From Candidatus Nanosynbacter colneyensis (lineage in GTDB: Bacteria > Patescibacteriota > Saccharimonadia > Saccharimonadales > Saccharimonadaceae), in assembly GCA_024330325.1 (NCBI GenBank), contig JANDWE010000159.1, forward strand, positions 1 through 11,040: DNA of 11,040 nt. Reading direction: 5' to 3'. Below are positions 1-7,230 of the stretch, one piece after another. Numbering within the stretch: the stretch's first letter is position 1; each line of letters begins with the position of its first letter. Both the position numbers and the translations under genes were made by a program. The notes under the pieces are model-generated. The model made no database searches, had not been told where the DNA came from, and worked only from the letters and a program-made list of their open reading frames with translations.

Positions 1-503
1 ATATTAGCAATTGTTTTTAAGCGCTGATTATACGTCAAAATATCTTCACCCAGTGCCTGCTGAATGCGCGGCCACATCACGCGATTGTGATTGTTGAGAT
101 AACCAGTTAATTCAGAGCGAACATTACCTTTTTCCGCCTCAAGCTCATCGGCATTGAATCGCGGCGTTGTAATAGCCAGCCTCTGAAGCTCCAAAATCCT
201 GTCCCACTCAAAATCCGCACAAATCGCTTCATAAACCATTGAATAGTCAGAAGTGTAAGCGTTGTGATAAGCGCCGTTCTTGGTAAATTCCTGCTCATAA
301 TTGTGCTCCGAACGAAACTTTTCATTCGCACCGAACGCCATATGCTCCATAATGTGAGCCGTTTCGTAAATATCTTTATTCAGAACATAGCGATTGCCCG
401 CCCTGAATTGCACCTGAAAACTCATTACCGTAGCATCTGGAACGTCAATCAACAAGCCGCGCGCACCATTCTTCAGTCTAATTTCCTCAACTGTATGTTT
501 CAT
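1..503 (-). CDS. M16-family zinc metallopeptidase, N-terminal part (cut by window edge)
   Basis: Only the first 167 residues are in the window; the rest lies beyond position 1. Starting from the ATG at 503, the protein shows the inverted zinc-binding motif HxxEH (H50, E53, H54) of M16 (pitrilysin/processing-peptidase-like) enzymes. A distal glutamate, E131, lies 77 residues after the second histidine, and E124 lies seven residues before it, the same geometry as in pitrilysin. The catalytic N-terminal half therefore looks intact. M16 enzymes degrade or process peptides, and bacterial two-domain forms act in the cytoplasm or at the envelope; the substrate here cannot be told. No signal peptide is visible. 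The gene starts 15 bases after the secA stop with only a weak ribosome binding site, so it is probably co-transcribed and perhaps translationally coupled with secA. Family assignment is firm, subfamily is not. Confidence 0.88.
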   Translation of the reverse strand, partial: MKHTVEEIRLKNGARGLLIDVPDATVMSFQVQFRAGNRYVLNKDIYETAHIMEHMAFGANEKFRSEHNYEQEFTKNGAYHNAYTSDYSMVYEAICADFEWDRILELQRLAITTPRFNADELEAEKGNVRSELTGYLNNHNRVMWPRIQQALGEDILTYNQRLKTIAN

Positions 504-518
504 TGCCTAATTCTCTGA

Positions 519-3149
519 TTATTTACGATTTTTCTTACGGTTCTGTCGCTGAGCCTTTTTCTTCTTTCGAGCTTGATTCTTCGCACGATTTGATTCCGCG
601 CTAGTCTTACCCTTTTTCACAGAGAAGTCATCGTCGCGATTTTCCTCGCCCGAACCAATTTCATTTACGCCACGCTCAACGGCATTTTCCGCCAACCTAG
701 TTAGCTCAGTGTCATATTCGTCGTCTTGAGATTGACGGACTGTAGCGTCGGCTTTATGAATATTAAATATCGTCGCCAGAACTTCATCGCGGAGATTAGC
801 CTGCAAACTCTCAAACAACTTTTGGGATTCTGATCGATATTCCACCAAAGGATCGCGCTGTCCAACACTTCGCCAGTGAATTCCCTCGCGCAAATGTTGC
901 ATATTCTCCAAATGTTGCATCCACAATGTGTCCAACACTGCCATGTAAACTTCGCGCTCAACTCCACGCAAATCATCGGCGCCAATCTCACGCTCTTTCT
1001 CCGCGTAAGCTTCTTCAGCCAGCTCCAGCGCCTTCTCATAGCGCAAACGATCTTTCTTCTCCTTACCAACCTTTTCAATTTTTTCCTTATCAACCGGGAA
1101 AATAACTGAGAAATCCTCGACAAACTTTGGATTATTCTTTGATGGAAGAGTCGTCAATTCATGAACTTTAGCTCGCAATAATCGCTCAATTTCCGGCTTA
1201 ATATTGTCGCCTTCCAAAATCCTACGTCGCATAACATAAACGACGCGACGATGACGGTTAATCACATTGTCGTATTGAACAACATTTTTGCGCGTATCAA
1301 AGTTGTAACCCTCAACTCGCTTCTGCGCTGCTTCCAACGTTTTCGATACGGCGCGAGTTCTGATTGGCGTATCATCATCAACGCCTAATCTATCCATCAA
1401 CGATGCAATTCGCTCACCCTGGAAAATTCGCATCAAATCATCTTCGGTCGAAACATAAAACTGAGTCTCGCCTGGATCGCCCTGGCGTCCGCCACGACCA
1501 CGCAACTGATTGTCGATTCGACGTGATTCATGTCGCTCCGAACCGATAACAACCAAGCCACCCAATTCCTTGACACCCTCGCCAAGCTTAATGTCGGTAC
1601 CGCGACCAGCGATATTCGTAGCCAAAGTAATCGCGCCTTTTTCACCAGCTTTCGCAACAATCGCAGCCTCACGCTCATTATTCTTAGCGTTCAGAATCTC
1701 AAACTTAATGCCTTCTTTTTCCAAATATTTAGCAATTTGCTCGTTCTTTTCAATAGAACCAGAGCCAACCAAAACAGGACGACCTTGCTTGTGGTAATCC
1801 TTAATCGCCTCAGCGACAGCTTTCAGTTTGGCCTTTTCAGTCTTGAAAATCAGATCTTCCTTATCCTCGCGAATAACTGGTTTGTTCGGTGGAATTTGAA
1901 TAACATCAAGTGAATAAATTTGCTGGAACTCCTCAGCTTCGGTAAATGCCGTACCAGTCATACCACTCAATTTATTGTACAAACGGAAATAATTCTGGAA
2001 TGAAATTGTCGCCAAGGTCATACTCTCTTCCAGCACAGGAACGCCTTCTTTTGCCTCAATGGCCTGATGTAAACCTTCGTTGTAGCGGCGACCTTGCATC
2101 AAACGACCAGTATGTTCGTCAACGATAATCACCTCGCCATCATTAGTTACGACGTAATCTTTGTCGCGCTTGAACAATGTCTGCGCTCGCAAAGCTTGGT
2201 CCATGTGATAAACACTGCGCACGTGATCTGGTGTGTACAAGTTTTTTATTCCCAACAACTTCTGAACCTTTTCAACACCTTCATCAGTCAAGGCAACACT
2301 TCGGCGCTTCTCGTCCAAAACGTAATCTTCCGAAACCAACTTCGCGGAGATTTTAGCAAATGTGTAATAATTGTCAGGATTTTCAGCTGCTGGAGCAGAG
2401 ATAATAAGTGGCGTACGAGCTTCGTCGATCAGGATTGAGTCAACCTCGTCAACAATCGCAAAGTTCAATTCACGCTGCCTGAGCAAATCGACATCATTAA
2501 CCATGTTGTCGCGCAAATAGTCAAAGCCAAACTCGTTGTTAGTTCCGTACGTAATGTCCGCAGCGTAAGCTTCTTTACGCGAAACTGGGCGAAGCTTTCG
2601 CATTCGAGGGTCGTCGTGATGCTCATTGTCATAATCTTTATCATAAACAAATGACGCCTCATTGATAATCACACCAGTAGTCAAGCCTAGGAAATCATAT
2701 ACTTGACCCATCCAACCGGCGTCGCGCTGCGCCAAATAGTCGTTAACCGTCACCACATGAACGCCCTTACCCTCCAAAGCATTTAAGTAAGTTGGCAGCG
2801 TCGCCACAAGAGTCTTACCTTCACCAGTTTTCATCTCGGCAACGTTACCCTCATGAAGAACCATACCGCCAATCAACTGCACGTCATATGGACGCTCGCC
2901 AATTACACGCTTAGCGGCTTCCCTTGCCACGGCAAACGCGTCTGGCAAAATTGTATCAAGCGTCACACTCTTCTTCGACAAACGCTTTTTCAGCTCATCA
3001 GTCTGCGCCCGGAGCTCCTTGTCAGACATCTTTTCATATTTGTCATTCAGACCGTTAATAACGTCAACTTGCTTACGCAATCGTTTCAAAATCTTCTTCT
3101 GTGGATCGCCAAAAATCTTACTCAGCGCTTTTTGTTGTGTAATTGCCAT
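519..3149 (-). CDS. secA: Preprotein translocase ATPase SecA
   Basis: SecA is the ATP-driven motor that pushes unfolded preproteins through SecYEG. The 876-residue protein shows the family's helicase motifs: Walker A MKTGEGKT (106-113), the DEVD box (234-237) followed by SILIDEARTPLIISAP, the TGTAFTEAEEF segment (398-408), NIAGRGTDIKLG (512-523) and QLRGRGGRQGDPGE (548-561). The helical scaffold LDTLWMQHLENMQHLREGI is near 739-757. The C-terminus is Lys/Arg-rich and lacks the cysteine zinc-binding SecB tail of many SecAs. An acidic/basic insertion sits at about 165-190, before KEAYAADITYGTNNE. I chose the ATG at 3149: it gives the normal start MAITQQKALSKIFGD and has GAGGGAG 11 bases upstream, whereas the in-frame TTG at 3185 would lie only about five bases after the expected transcription start. 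The M16 gene follows directly. Confidence 0.97.
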   Translation of the reverse strand: MAITQQKALSKIFGDPQKKILKRLRKQVDVINGLNDKYEKMSDKELRAQTDELKKRLSKKSVTLDTILPDAFAVAREAAKRVIGERPYDVQLIGGMVLHEGNVAEMKTGEGKTLVATLPTYLNALEGKGVHVVTVNDYLAQRDAGWMGQVYDFLGLTTGVIINEASFVYDKDYDNEHHDDPRMRKLRPVSRKEAYAADITYGTNNEFGFDYLRDNMVNDVDLLRQRELNFAIVDEVDSILIDEARTPLIISAPAAENPDNYYTFAKISAKLVSEDYVLDEKRRSVALTDEGVEKVQKLLGIKNLYTPDHVRSVYHMDQALRAQTLFKRDKDYVVTNDGEVIIVDEHTGRLMQGRRYNEGLHQAIEAKEGVPVLEESMTLATISFQNYFRLYNKLSGMTGTAFTEAEEFQQIYSLDVIQIPPNKPVIREDKEDLIFKTEKAKLKAVAEAIKDYHKQGRPVLVGSGSIEKNEQIAKYLEKEGIKFEILNAKNNEREAAIVAKAGEKGAITLATNIAGRGTDIKLGEGVKELGGLVVIGSERHESRRIDNQLRGRGGRQGDPGETQFYVSTEDDLMRIFQGERIASLMDRLGVDDDTPIRTRAVSKTLEAAQKRVEGYNFDTRKNVVQYDNVINRHRRVVYVMRRRILEGDNIKPEIERLLRAKVHELTTLPSKNNPKFVEDFSVIFPVDKEKIEKVGKEKKDRLRYEKALELAEEAYAEKEREIGADDLRGVEREVYMAVLDTLWMQHLENMQHLREGIHWRSVGQRDPLVEYRSESQKLFESLQANLRDEVLATIFNIHKADATVRQSQDDEYDTELTRLAENAVERGVNEIGSGEENRDDDFSVKKGKTSAESNRAKNQARKKKKAQRQNRKKNRK

Positions 3150-3196
3150 AAACCTTAAAACTCCCTCACTTTCAGGCATTTTCAAAAACTTCTTTT

Positions 3197-3225
3197 ATTA
3201 TAACTTTTTTCGGGCAATTTGAAAA
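3197..3225 (-). promoter_or_regulatory. secA promoter
   Basis: On the minus strand a consensus -10 box TATAAT (3197-3202) is preceded after 17 bases by TTTTCA (3220-3225, four of six matches to TTGACA). Transcription would start near 3190, leaving a leader of about 40 bases before the secA ATG. It sits directly downstream of the hpf terminator, as expected for a new transcription unit. Confidence 0.6.
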
Positions 3226-3253
3226 GAAAAAGCGCCCAGAATCTGAACGCTTT
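3222..3253 (-). terminator. Rho-independent terminator after hpf
   Basis: Read on the minus strand, AAAGCG pairs with CGCTTT (3229-3253). The inner bases extend the stem to about 11 pairs including two G-T wobbles, and a T-rich tail TTTTTCTTTT follows. It lies about 20 bases after the hpf stop and separates serS-hpf from secA. Confidence 0.75.
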
Positions 3254-3274
3254 CCTGCCAATTTCATCTATCAA

Positions 3275-3646
3275 TTATTTTCGACCGAAAGTTTGTTTTA
3301 GCTTCGCCAAAACCCCGCGACTTCCGCCAACATGAGCTAGCACATCGTCTTTATACTTACGAACTTGACCGTTCAACCTAGCTTCAACAATATCCACCGC
3401 AGCCAAAACGTTCATGGTTGAATCCTTAGCTATAATTTTCTTATCTGGCACGTTGATGATAACTTCAACTTCGTATTTGTTGCCGCCAGGATTATCAATC
3501 TGCTTAATCTTCACATCTGCAGATGCACTCTTTCGGGCGTGGCGTGGCAAATATTTCCCCAGAGAACCAATTTTTCGCTCAACATATTTTTTTGTTGTGG
3601 CGTTCAGTTCATATTTAACGCCAGTAATTGTAATATCCTTAATCAT
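3275..3646 (-). CDS. hpf: Ribosome hibernation-promoting factor (HPF/RaiA family, short form)
   Basis: HPF-family proteins bind the 30S decoding region in stationary phase or stress and hold ribosomes inactive. The 123-residue protein has the typical beta-alpha-beta-beta-beta-alpha layout: strand IKDITITGVKYEL, helix NATTKKYVERKIGSLGKYL, strands ADVKIKQI and KYEVEVIINVPDKKIIAKDS, then the helix NVLAAVDIVEARLNGQVRKYKD (78-99). A basic tail ends in KLKQTFGRK. There is no long C-terminal dimerisation domain, so it is the short form, which in other bacteria either promotes 100S dimers with a partner or inactivates 70S alone; which applies here is unknown. The start is fixed by a perfect AGGAGG four bases before the ATG. 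It lies 30 bases after serS and ends in its own terminator. Confidence 0.92.
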   Translation of the reverse strand: MIKDITITGVKYELNATTKKYVERKIGSLGKYLPRHARKSASADVKIKQIDNPGGNKYEVEVIINVPDKKIIAKDSTMNVLAAVDIVEARLNGQVRKYKDDVLAHVGGSRGVLAKLKQTFGRK

Positions 3647-3675
3647 TTTTCCTCCTACTAACTAATATGCTCTCT

Positions 3676-3684
3676 ATTATATCA
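3676..3684 (-). promoter_or_regulatory. Extended -10 promoter for hpf
   Basis: The minus strand reads TGATATAAT, a TGn extended -10 with a perfect TATAAT hexamer (3676-3681). It overlaps the last codon and stop of serS. No good -35 is seen, which is usual for extended -10 promoters. Transcription would start near 3669, giving a short leader that includes AGGAGG. This would let hpf be made independently of serS. Confidence 0.55.
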
Positions 3685-4918
3685 CGTCACGACCATTCAT
3701 ATACGGACGAAGTACTTCAGGGACAGTCAAAGTTCCATCTGGATTCTGGAAATTCTCCAAAATCACTACTAGCGATCGCGCCAACGACACTGCAGTTCCG
3801 TTCAAAGTGTGAACAGATTCAACTGTACCGTTTTCTCGCCTGACTCGAATATTCAAACCACGAGCTTGATAATCAGTACAATTCGAACAACTCGTCAGCT
3901 CACGGTAAGTTTGGTCAACTGGCGACCAATATTCAATGTCGTACTTCTTTGCAGCCGGTGCGCCCAAATCACCCGCCGCAATATTAACCACGTGATAAGA
4001 AATCCCAATTTGCTGCCAAAGCGCCTCTTCAACGCTAAGAATTTTCTCATGAATCTCTTTAGATTGCTCCGGCAGACAGAACGCGTACATTTCCAACTTA
4101 TTAAACTGATGAACTCGGAACAGACCACGCGTGTGCTTGCCGTATGTTCCCGCCTCTTTTCGATAGCAAGGACTATATCCAGCATATAGCAATGGCAAAT
4201 CTTTTTCGTCCAAAATCTCGTCCGCGTGATAGCCGGTTAGTGGCATTTCCGCCGTACCAATTAGCGTCAAATCTTCGCCGTCAACTACATATTCGTTACT
4301 GCCCTCACCCTTTGGAGTGAAACCTGCGCCCTCAGCTGTTCGTAAATTGACCATATGCGGCACGGTCATAAATGTGAAGCCCTGCTTTGTTACGTAATCC
4401 AAGGCAAAGTGAGTTACGGCATTTTCCAGCAAAGCCAAATCGCCCTTCAAATAATAAAACTTCGCACCAGCCACCTTAGCGCCGCGCTCAAAATCCACCC
4501 AGCCGCGACTTACGGCGTAATCCAAGTGGTCCTTCGCACCAGTTTTACAATCGCCATAAACTTTTACTTCAACAGAATCTTCTTCACCGCCCATAGGCAC
4601 GTCATCAAAAGTGATATTCGGGACGTTTTTAAGAATTGCCGCAACTTTTTCCTCGGTCGATTTCAAATAGCTCTCACGTTCTGCCAGCTCAACTTTCAAT
4701 TGCTTACCCTGATCAATCAGTTCTTGATCCGGTCGGCCGCCCTTCATCTTCGCTGAAATAACATTGCGTTGTTCGCGTAGCGCTTCAACCTGCTTCTGCA
4801 AATCGCGACGCTCATCGTCTAATTGCAACAATGCCGCAATATCAACTTTATAGCCTTTATCGTTTGCCGACTTTTGCACCAAATCGACATTTTCTCGGAT
4901 GAACTTAATGTCTAACAT
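3677..4918 (-). CDS. serS: Seryl-tRNA synthetase
   Basis: SerS charges tRNA-Ser with serine using ATP (class II synthetase). The 413-residue protein has the N-terminal tRNA-binding coiled coil (about 27-100). The catalytic domain shows TAE in LIGTAEMPL (222-224, serine binding), motif 2 in GLFRVHQFNKLEMYAF (265-280), the ELTSCSNCTDYQARG segment (340-354) and motif 3 at TLNGTAVSLARSLVVILEN (371-389). Length and order match a normal bacterial enzyme and the protein looks complete. It ends in tandem stops TAA TAG. The start is the family-typical MLDIKFIREN. No Shine-Dalgarno sequence precedes it, and a TATAAT box lies six bases before the ATG, so the mRNA appears to be leaderless. hpf follows after 30 bases with no terminator between, so read-through into hpf is likely. 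Confidence 0.97.
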   Translation of the reverse strand: MLDIKFIRENVDLVQKSANDKGYKVDIAALLQLDDERRDLQKQVEALREQRNVISAKMKGGRPDQELIDQGKQLKVELAERESYLKSTEEKVAAILKNVPNITFDDVPMGGEEDSVEVKVYGDCKTGAKDHLDYAVSRGWVDFERGAKVAGAKFYYLKGDLALLENAVTHFALDYVTKQGFTFMTVPHMVNLRTAEGAGFTPKGEGSNEYVVDGEDLTLIGTAEMPLTGYHADEILDEKDLPLLYAGYSPCYRKEAGTYGKHTRGLFRVHQFNKLEMYAFCLPEQSKEIHEKILSVEEALWQQIGISYHVVNIAAGDLGAPAAKKYDIEYWSPVDQTYRELTSCSNCTDYQARGLNIRVRRENGTVESVHTLNGTAVSLARSLVVILENFQNPDGTLTVPEVLRPYMNGRDVI

Positions 4919-4924
4919 GTATCA

Positions 4925-4953
4925 ATTATATAACAACATAGGCTATATATAAA
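4925..4953 (-). promoter_or_regulatory. serS promoter directing a leaderless mRNA
   Basis: On the minus strand TTTATA (4948-4953), 17 bases, then TATAAT (4925-4930). The A of the serS ATG at 4918 is the seventh base after the -10 hexamer, the usual transcription start distance. No ribosome binding site fits in between. Confidence 0.65.
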
Positions 4954-4981
4954 TAAACCCCGCCGGATTTAACAGACGGGG
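4951..4981 (-). terminator. Rho-independent terminator after the collagen-like gene
   Basis: On the minus strand CCCCGTC pairs with GGCGGGG (seven pairs, one G-T wobble) around a ten-base loop (4958-4981), followed by TTTATTT. It lies 27 bases after the collagen-like stop codon. On the plus strand the same stem is followed by CTTTTT, so it could work in both directions, although I see no plus-strand gene here. Confidence 0.75.
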
Positions 4982-5008
4982 CTTTTTAGATAAGTGTAAA
5001 TAATTTAC

Positions 5009-6220
5009 TTACATAGCTGTGCCAGGTAACGTTGTTGGCCATGGAACATTGTCGTCTGGAATATAAGATACGCTAACAATCGGAGGGAGTGTTGGTGTTG
5101 GATTCTGAGCGCTAGCTGCTTCAGCTTGAATCTGCCCAGTAGTTTGAATGATCCAAGTCAAGTACGAATTACCGTATCGACCAGCGGAAGGACCTTGCAT
5201 TTGATCGCCAGGGCGTAATCCAGACGGCAATGGAGCTCCGCCGCCGTTCCAGCTATACCCCCAGCCCGTAAGAGCTGCGTACAGATAAACAGTATTGTTG
5301 ATTCGTCGAACCTTGACTACGCTGGCTTTCATAGATGTTGAGAGAATCTGAGGAACACTTCTCCAGCCAGTGTCGCCGTATACAACTCGCCAACCGAATT
5401 CACTACCATTAGCAGCGGCCTTAATCCAACGAATAGCACCGTTTGTAGCGGCCGTGTCGGTGTAATATGTACCAATATCAGCCTTAACATTACCCTCAGG
5501 CATACCGGTTCCGCGAATTTCGTGCGTATCTTTCCATTCTACGTCACAGTCATTATCAGTTTTCTTACCGAGCACTTGATTTGTTTTACCACCCGCAGGA
5601 AGATTCTTGCCTGTAAATTGTAAACCTAGGTTACTTGTACCATTTCCGGTAATAGTCAATCCAGTCGAGCAAGGCTGAGTACTATTAGTTGCAGAAATTG
5701 TAGCATTTTGGCCAGCTGCCCCTGTAGCACCAGTCGCACCGGTAGCTCCCGTGGCTCCTCTAGCACCATTAACTCCATTGCGGCCGTCTTTACCATCCTT
5801 GCCGTTTTGGCCATTCTGGCCGTTAATACCGTTTCGACCGTCCTTACCATCCTTACCATCCTTGCCGTCTTGACCATTCTGGCCCTTAAGTAGGTCAGAA
5901 TATGCTATAACATTCTTCCACTCTGAGTCGCCAGTGTATCGCCACTGAATATACAAAGAGCCTTTTTGGACTTCAATACTACGACCGTCTTTGCCGCGGA
6001 GCTCGTCAAGAGATATGATTTTCTTCCAATCGCCGCCTGAATATTGATACTGAATCTCGCCTGAGTCCTGACGAACAGATATAGAATCTATGTCAAAACC
6101 GCCACGTGGCATCATCTTACAAAAGATAAAAAATAGTAGCAATATTAATATTATTGTTATAGTGAACAGACTCAAGACAAATGCCTTTGATGCCGGCTTC
6201 CTATTGTTTGTTTCTTCCAT
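5009..6220 (-). CDS. Membrane-anchored collagen-like surface protein with phage-tail-fibre-like C-terminal region
   Basis: A 403-residue protein counted from the ATG at 6220. A short Lys/Arg-containing N-terminus is followed by one hydrophobic helix (about 13-33), with no visible signal cleavage site, so it looks like a signal anchor with the rest outside. Two tandem beta-rich repeats follow, each of the form IQYxY(S/T)G..WK..I...(D/E)L (about 56-75 and 91-111). Then come 20 uninterrupted Gly-X-Y triplets (113-172), rich in GKD, GQN and GAT, which should form a collagen triple helix. The C-terminal 230 residues resemble phage tail-fibre or trimeric fibre heads: NQVLGKKTDNDCDVEW, then GTYYTDTAATNG, and PWPTTLPG near the end. 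Two cysteines (184, 225) could form a disulfide. I chose the ATG over the in-frame TTG at 6229 because GGGGG lies nine bases before the ATG. There is no LPxTG sorting signal. A role as adhesin or surface fibre is inference. Confidence 0.85.
   Translation of the reverse strand: MEETNNRKPASKAFVLSLFTITIILILLLFFIFCKMMPRGGFDIDSISVRQDSGEIQYQYSGGDWKKIISLDELRGKDGRSIEVQKGSLYIQWRYTGDSEWKNVIAYSDLLKGQNGQDGKDGKDGKDGRNGINGQNGQNGKDGKDGRNGVNGARGATGATGATGATGAAGQNATISATNSTQPCSTGLTITGNGTSNLGLQFTGKNLPAGGKTNQVLGKKTDNDCDVEWKDTHEIRGTGMPEGNVKADIGTYYTDTAATNGAIRWIKAAANGSEFGWRVVYGDTGWRSVPQILSTSMKASVVKVRRINNTVYLYAALTGWGYSWNGGGAPLPSGLRPGDQMQGPSAGRYGNSYLTWIIQTTGQIQAEAASAQNPTPTLPPIVSVSYIPDDNVPWPTTLPGTAM
5705..5884 (-). repeat. 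Collagen Gly-X-Y coding repeat (20 triplets)
   Basis: This segment encodes 20 consecutive Gly-X-Y triplets. The first 13 are charged or polar (GKD, GQN, GRN and similar), then GAR, four GAT in a row, GAA and GQN. Near-identical nine-base units are reiterated, so the triplet number could change by slippage or recombination. Confidence 0.9.
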
Positions 6221-6264
6221 CAAAAACAACCCCCAAATCGTTTTTAAACTACTTATGCTTTATC

Positions 6265-6293
6265 ATTCTACACGCATTTAATTTAAAAATCAA
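6265..6293 (-). promoter_or_regulatory. Promoter of the collagen-like gene
   Basis: On the minus strand TTGATT (6288-6293), 17 bases, then TAGAAT (6265-6270, five of six matches). Transcription would start near 6258, about 38 bases before the ATG. No terminator is visible after uppP, so some read-through from uppP is also possible. Confidence 0.65.
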
Positions 6294-6325
6294 GCTATTT
6301 TTTACTCTTTATCCACAATTTTTTA

Positions 6326-7165
6326 TTAAACGTGAGAAATCATTCCCACGCTAAGCATAACTAACAAAAACAGCCCCAGGACAAATCGATAAATTATGAA
6401 TGGTCGGAAATTATTGCTCTGGATAAATTTTAACAGCCACGACACAGACAAATAACCGACGCCGAATGAAATTACCGTGGCGATTATAGTTGGAGTCCAG
6501 CCAACGCCGCCAGAAATGTGTTTATATTTGGTAGCAACTTCCAACAACCCCGCCGCAACTAGCGCTGGAATGCCCAAGAAGAAGCTCAACTTCGTAACCG
6601 ACACACGGTCAAATCCACGAAACAGACCGACTGAAATCGTTGCGCCAGAGCGACTAATTCCAGGAATGAGCGACAAGCATTGCCCCGCGCCAATCGCCAG
6701 CGTGTCTTTCCAGCTCGTCTCAGTTTCGCCACGCTTGTTATTTACCGCACGATTGTCAGCCAGCCACATAACAACGCTCCAACCAATAAGCCCAAACGCC
6801 ACAAACCACAAACTGCGCAGAACCGTTTCAACTTCGTGCTTAAATAATAATCCGACAATCGCAATAGGAATTGAGCCGATAATAATTGCCCAACCATATT
6901 TATAATCAAACTTTCGACGCGCTCGCTTCCACCATAAACCACGCCACCAAGCCTGTAAAATTCGCCAAATGTCGCTCCAGAAATAAATCACCGCCGCCAA
7001 AATTGCTCCGATCTGGATTATCGCCGTAAAAGCCACGACACTCGGATCGTCAATTCGCATTCCCATCAATTTCTCGGCAATCGTCAAATGTCCAGTCGAA
7101 GAAATCGGTAAAAATTCCGTAATTCCCTCAATTACGCCGAGAATGATTGCTTGCCACCAAGCCAC
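6326..7165 (-). CDS. uppP: Undecaprenyl-diphosphatase UppP (BacA)
   Basis: UppP removes a phosphate from undecaprenyl pyrophosphate, regenerating the lipid carrier for peptidoglycan and other wall polymers; overproduction gives bacitracin resistance. The 279-residue protein shows both family signatures: EGITEFLPISSTGHL (13-27), with E13, E17, S23 and H26 matching the known active-site positions, and PGISRSGATI (168-177) with R172. Several hydrophobic helices fill the rest, as expected for this polytopic inner-membrane enzyme, and length is normal. The start is a GTG at 7165, giving the family-typical MAWWQAIILGVIEG; AAAGG lies about 12 bases upstream. It has its own promoter and lies 65 bases after the PspC gene, so it is probably a separate unit. 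No clear terminator is seen after its stop. Confidence 0.96.
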   Translation of the reverse strand: MAWWQAIILGVIEGITEFLPISSTGHLTIAEKLMGMRIDDPSVVAFTAIIQIGAILAAVIYFWSDIWRILQAWWRGLWWKRARRKFDYKYGWAIIIGSIPIAIVGLLFKHEVETVLRSLWFVAFGLIGWSVVMWLADNRAVNNKRGETETSWKDTLAIGAGQCLSLIPGISRSGATISVGLFRGFDRVSVTKLSFFLGIPALVAAGLLEVATKYKHISGGVGWTPTIIATVISFGVGYLSVSWLLKFIQSNNFRPFIIYRFVLGLFLLVMLSVGMISHV

Positions 7166-7191
7166 GCTTAAAAATTACCTTTCATCCTTTA

Positions 7192-7220
7192 AGTGTAGCA
7201 TTAGCGGTAAAATCATTCAA
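7192..7220 (-). promoter_or_regulatory. uppP promoter
   Basis: On the minus strand TTGAAT (7215-7220), 17 bases, then TGCTACACT, an extended -10 with hexamer TACACT (7192-7197). Transcription would begin near 7185, leaving about 20 bases of leader that include AAAGG before the GTG start. Confidence 0.6.
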
Positions 7221-7230
7221 ATGTATGAGC

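Noticed and set aside
3150..3185. Longer SecA starting at the in-frame TTG (12 extra residues)
   Set aside because: The TTG lies almost at the predicted transcription start and has no good ribosome binding site, while the internal ATG gives the family-typical N-terminus.
5705..5884. Direct repeats suggestive of a CRISPR array
   Set aside because: The repeats are contiguous nine-base codon units without spacers and lie in the reading frame of a collagen-like protein.
5656..5893. Open frames on both strands within the collagen repeat
   Set aside because: They are by-products of the periodic Gly-X-Y codons; the plus-strand reading gives low-complexity Ile/Leu/Thr repeats with no start signals.
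6221..6229. TTG start of the collagen-like protein three codons upstream
   Set aside because: The GGGGG sequence directly abuts this TTG but is correctly spaced for the ATG at 6220.
7166..7230. Terminator after the PspC gene
   Set aside because: No stem with a T-run could be built in this gap; it contains the uppP promoter instead.
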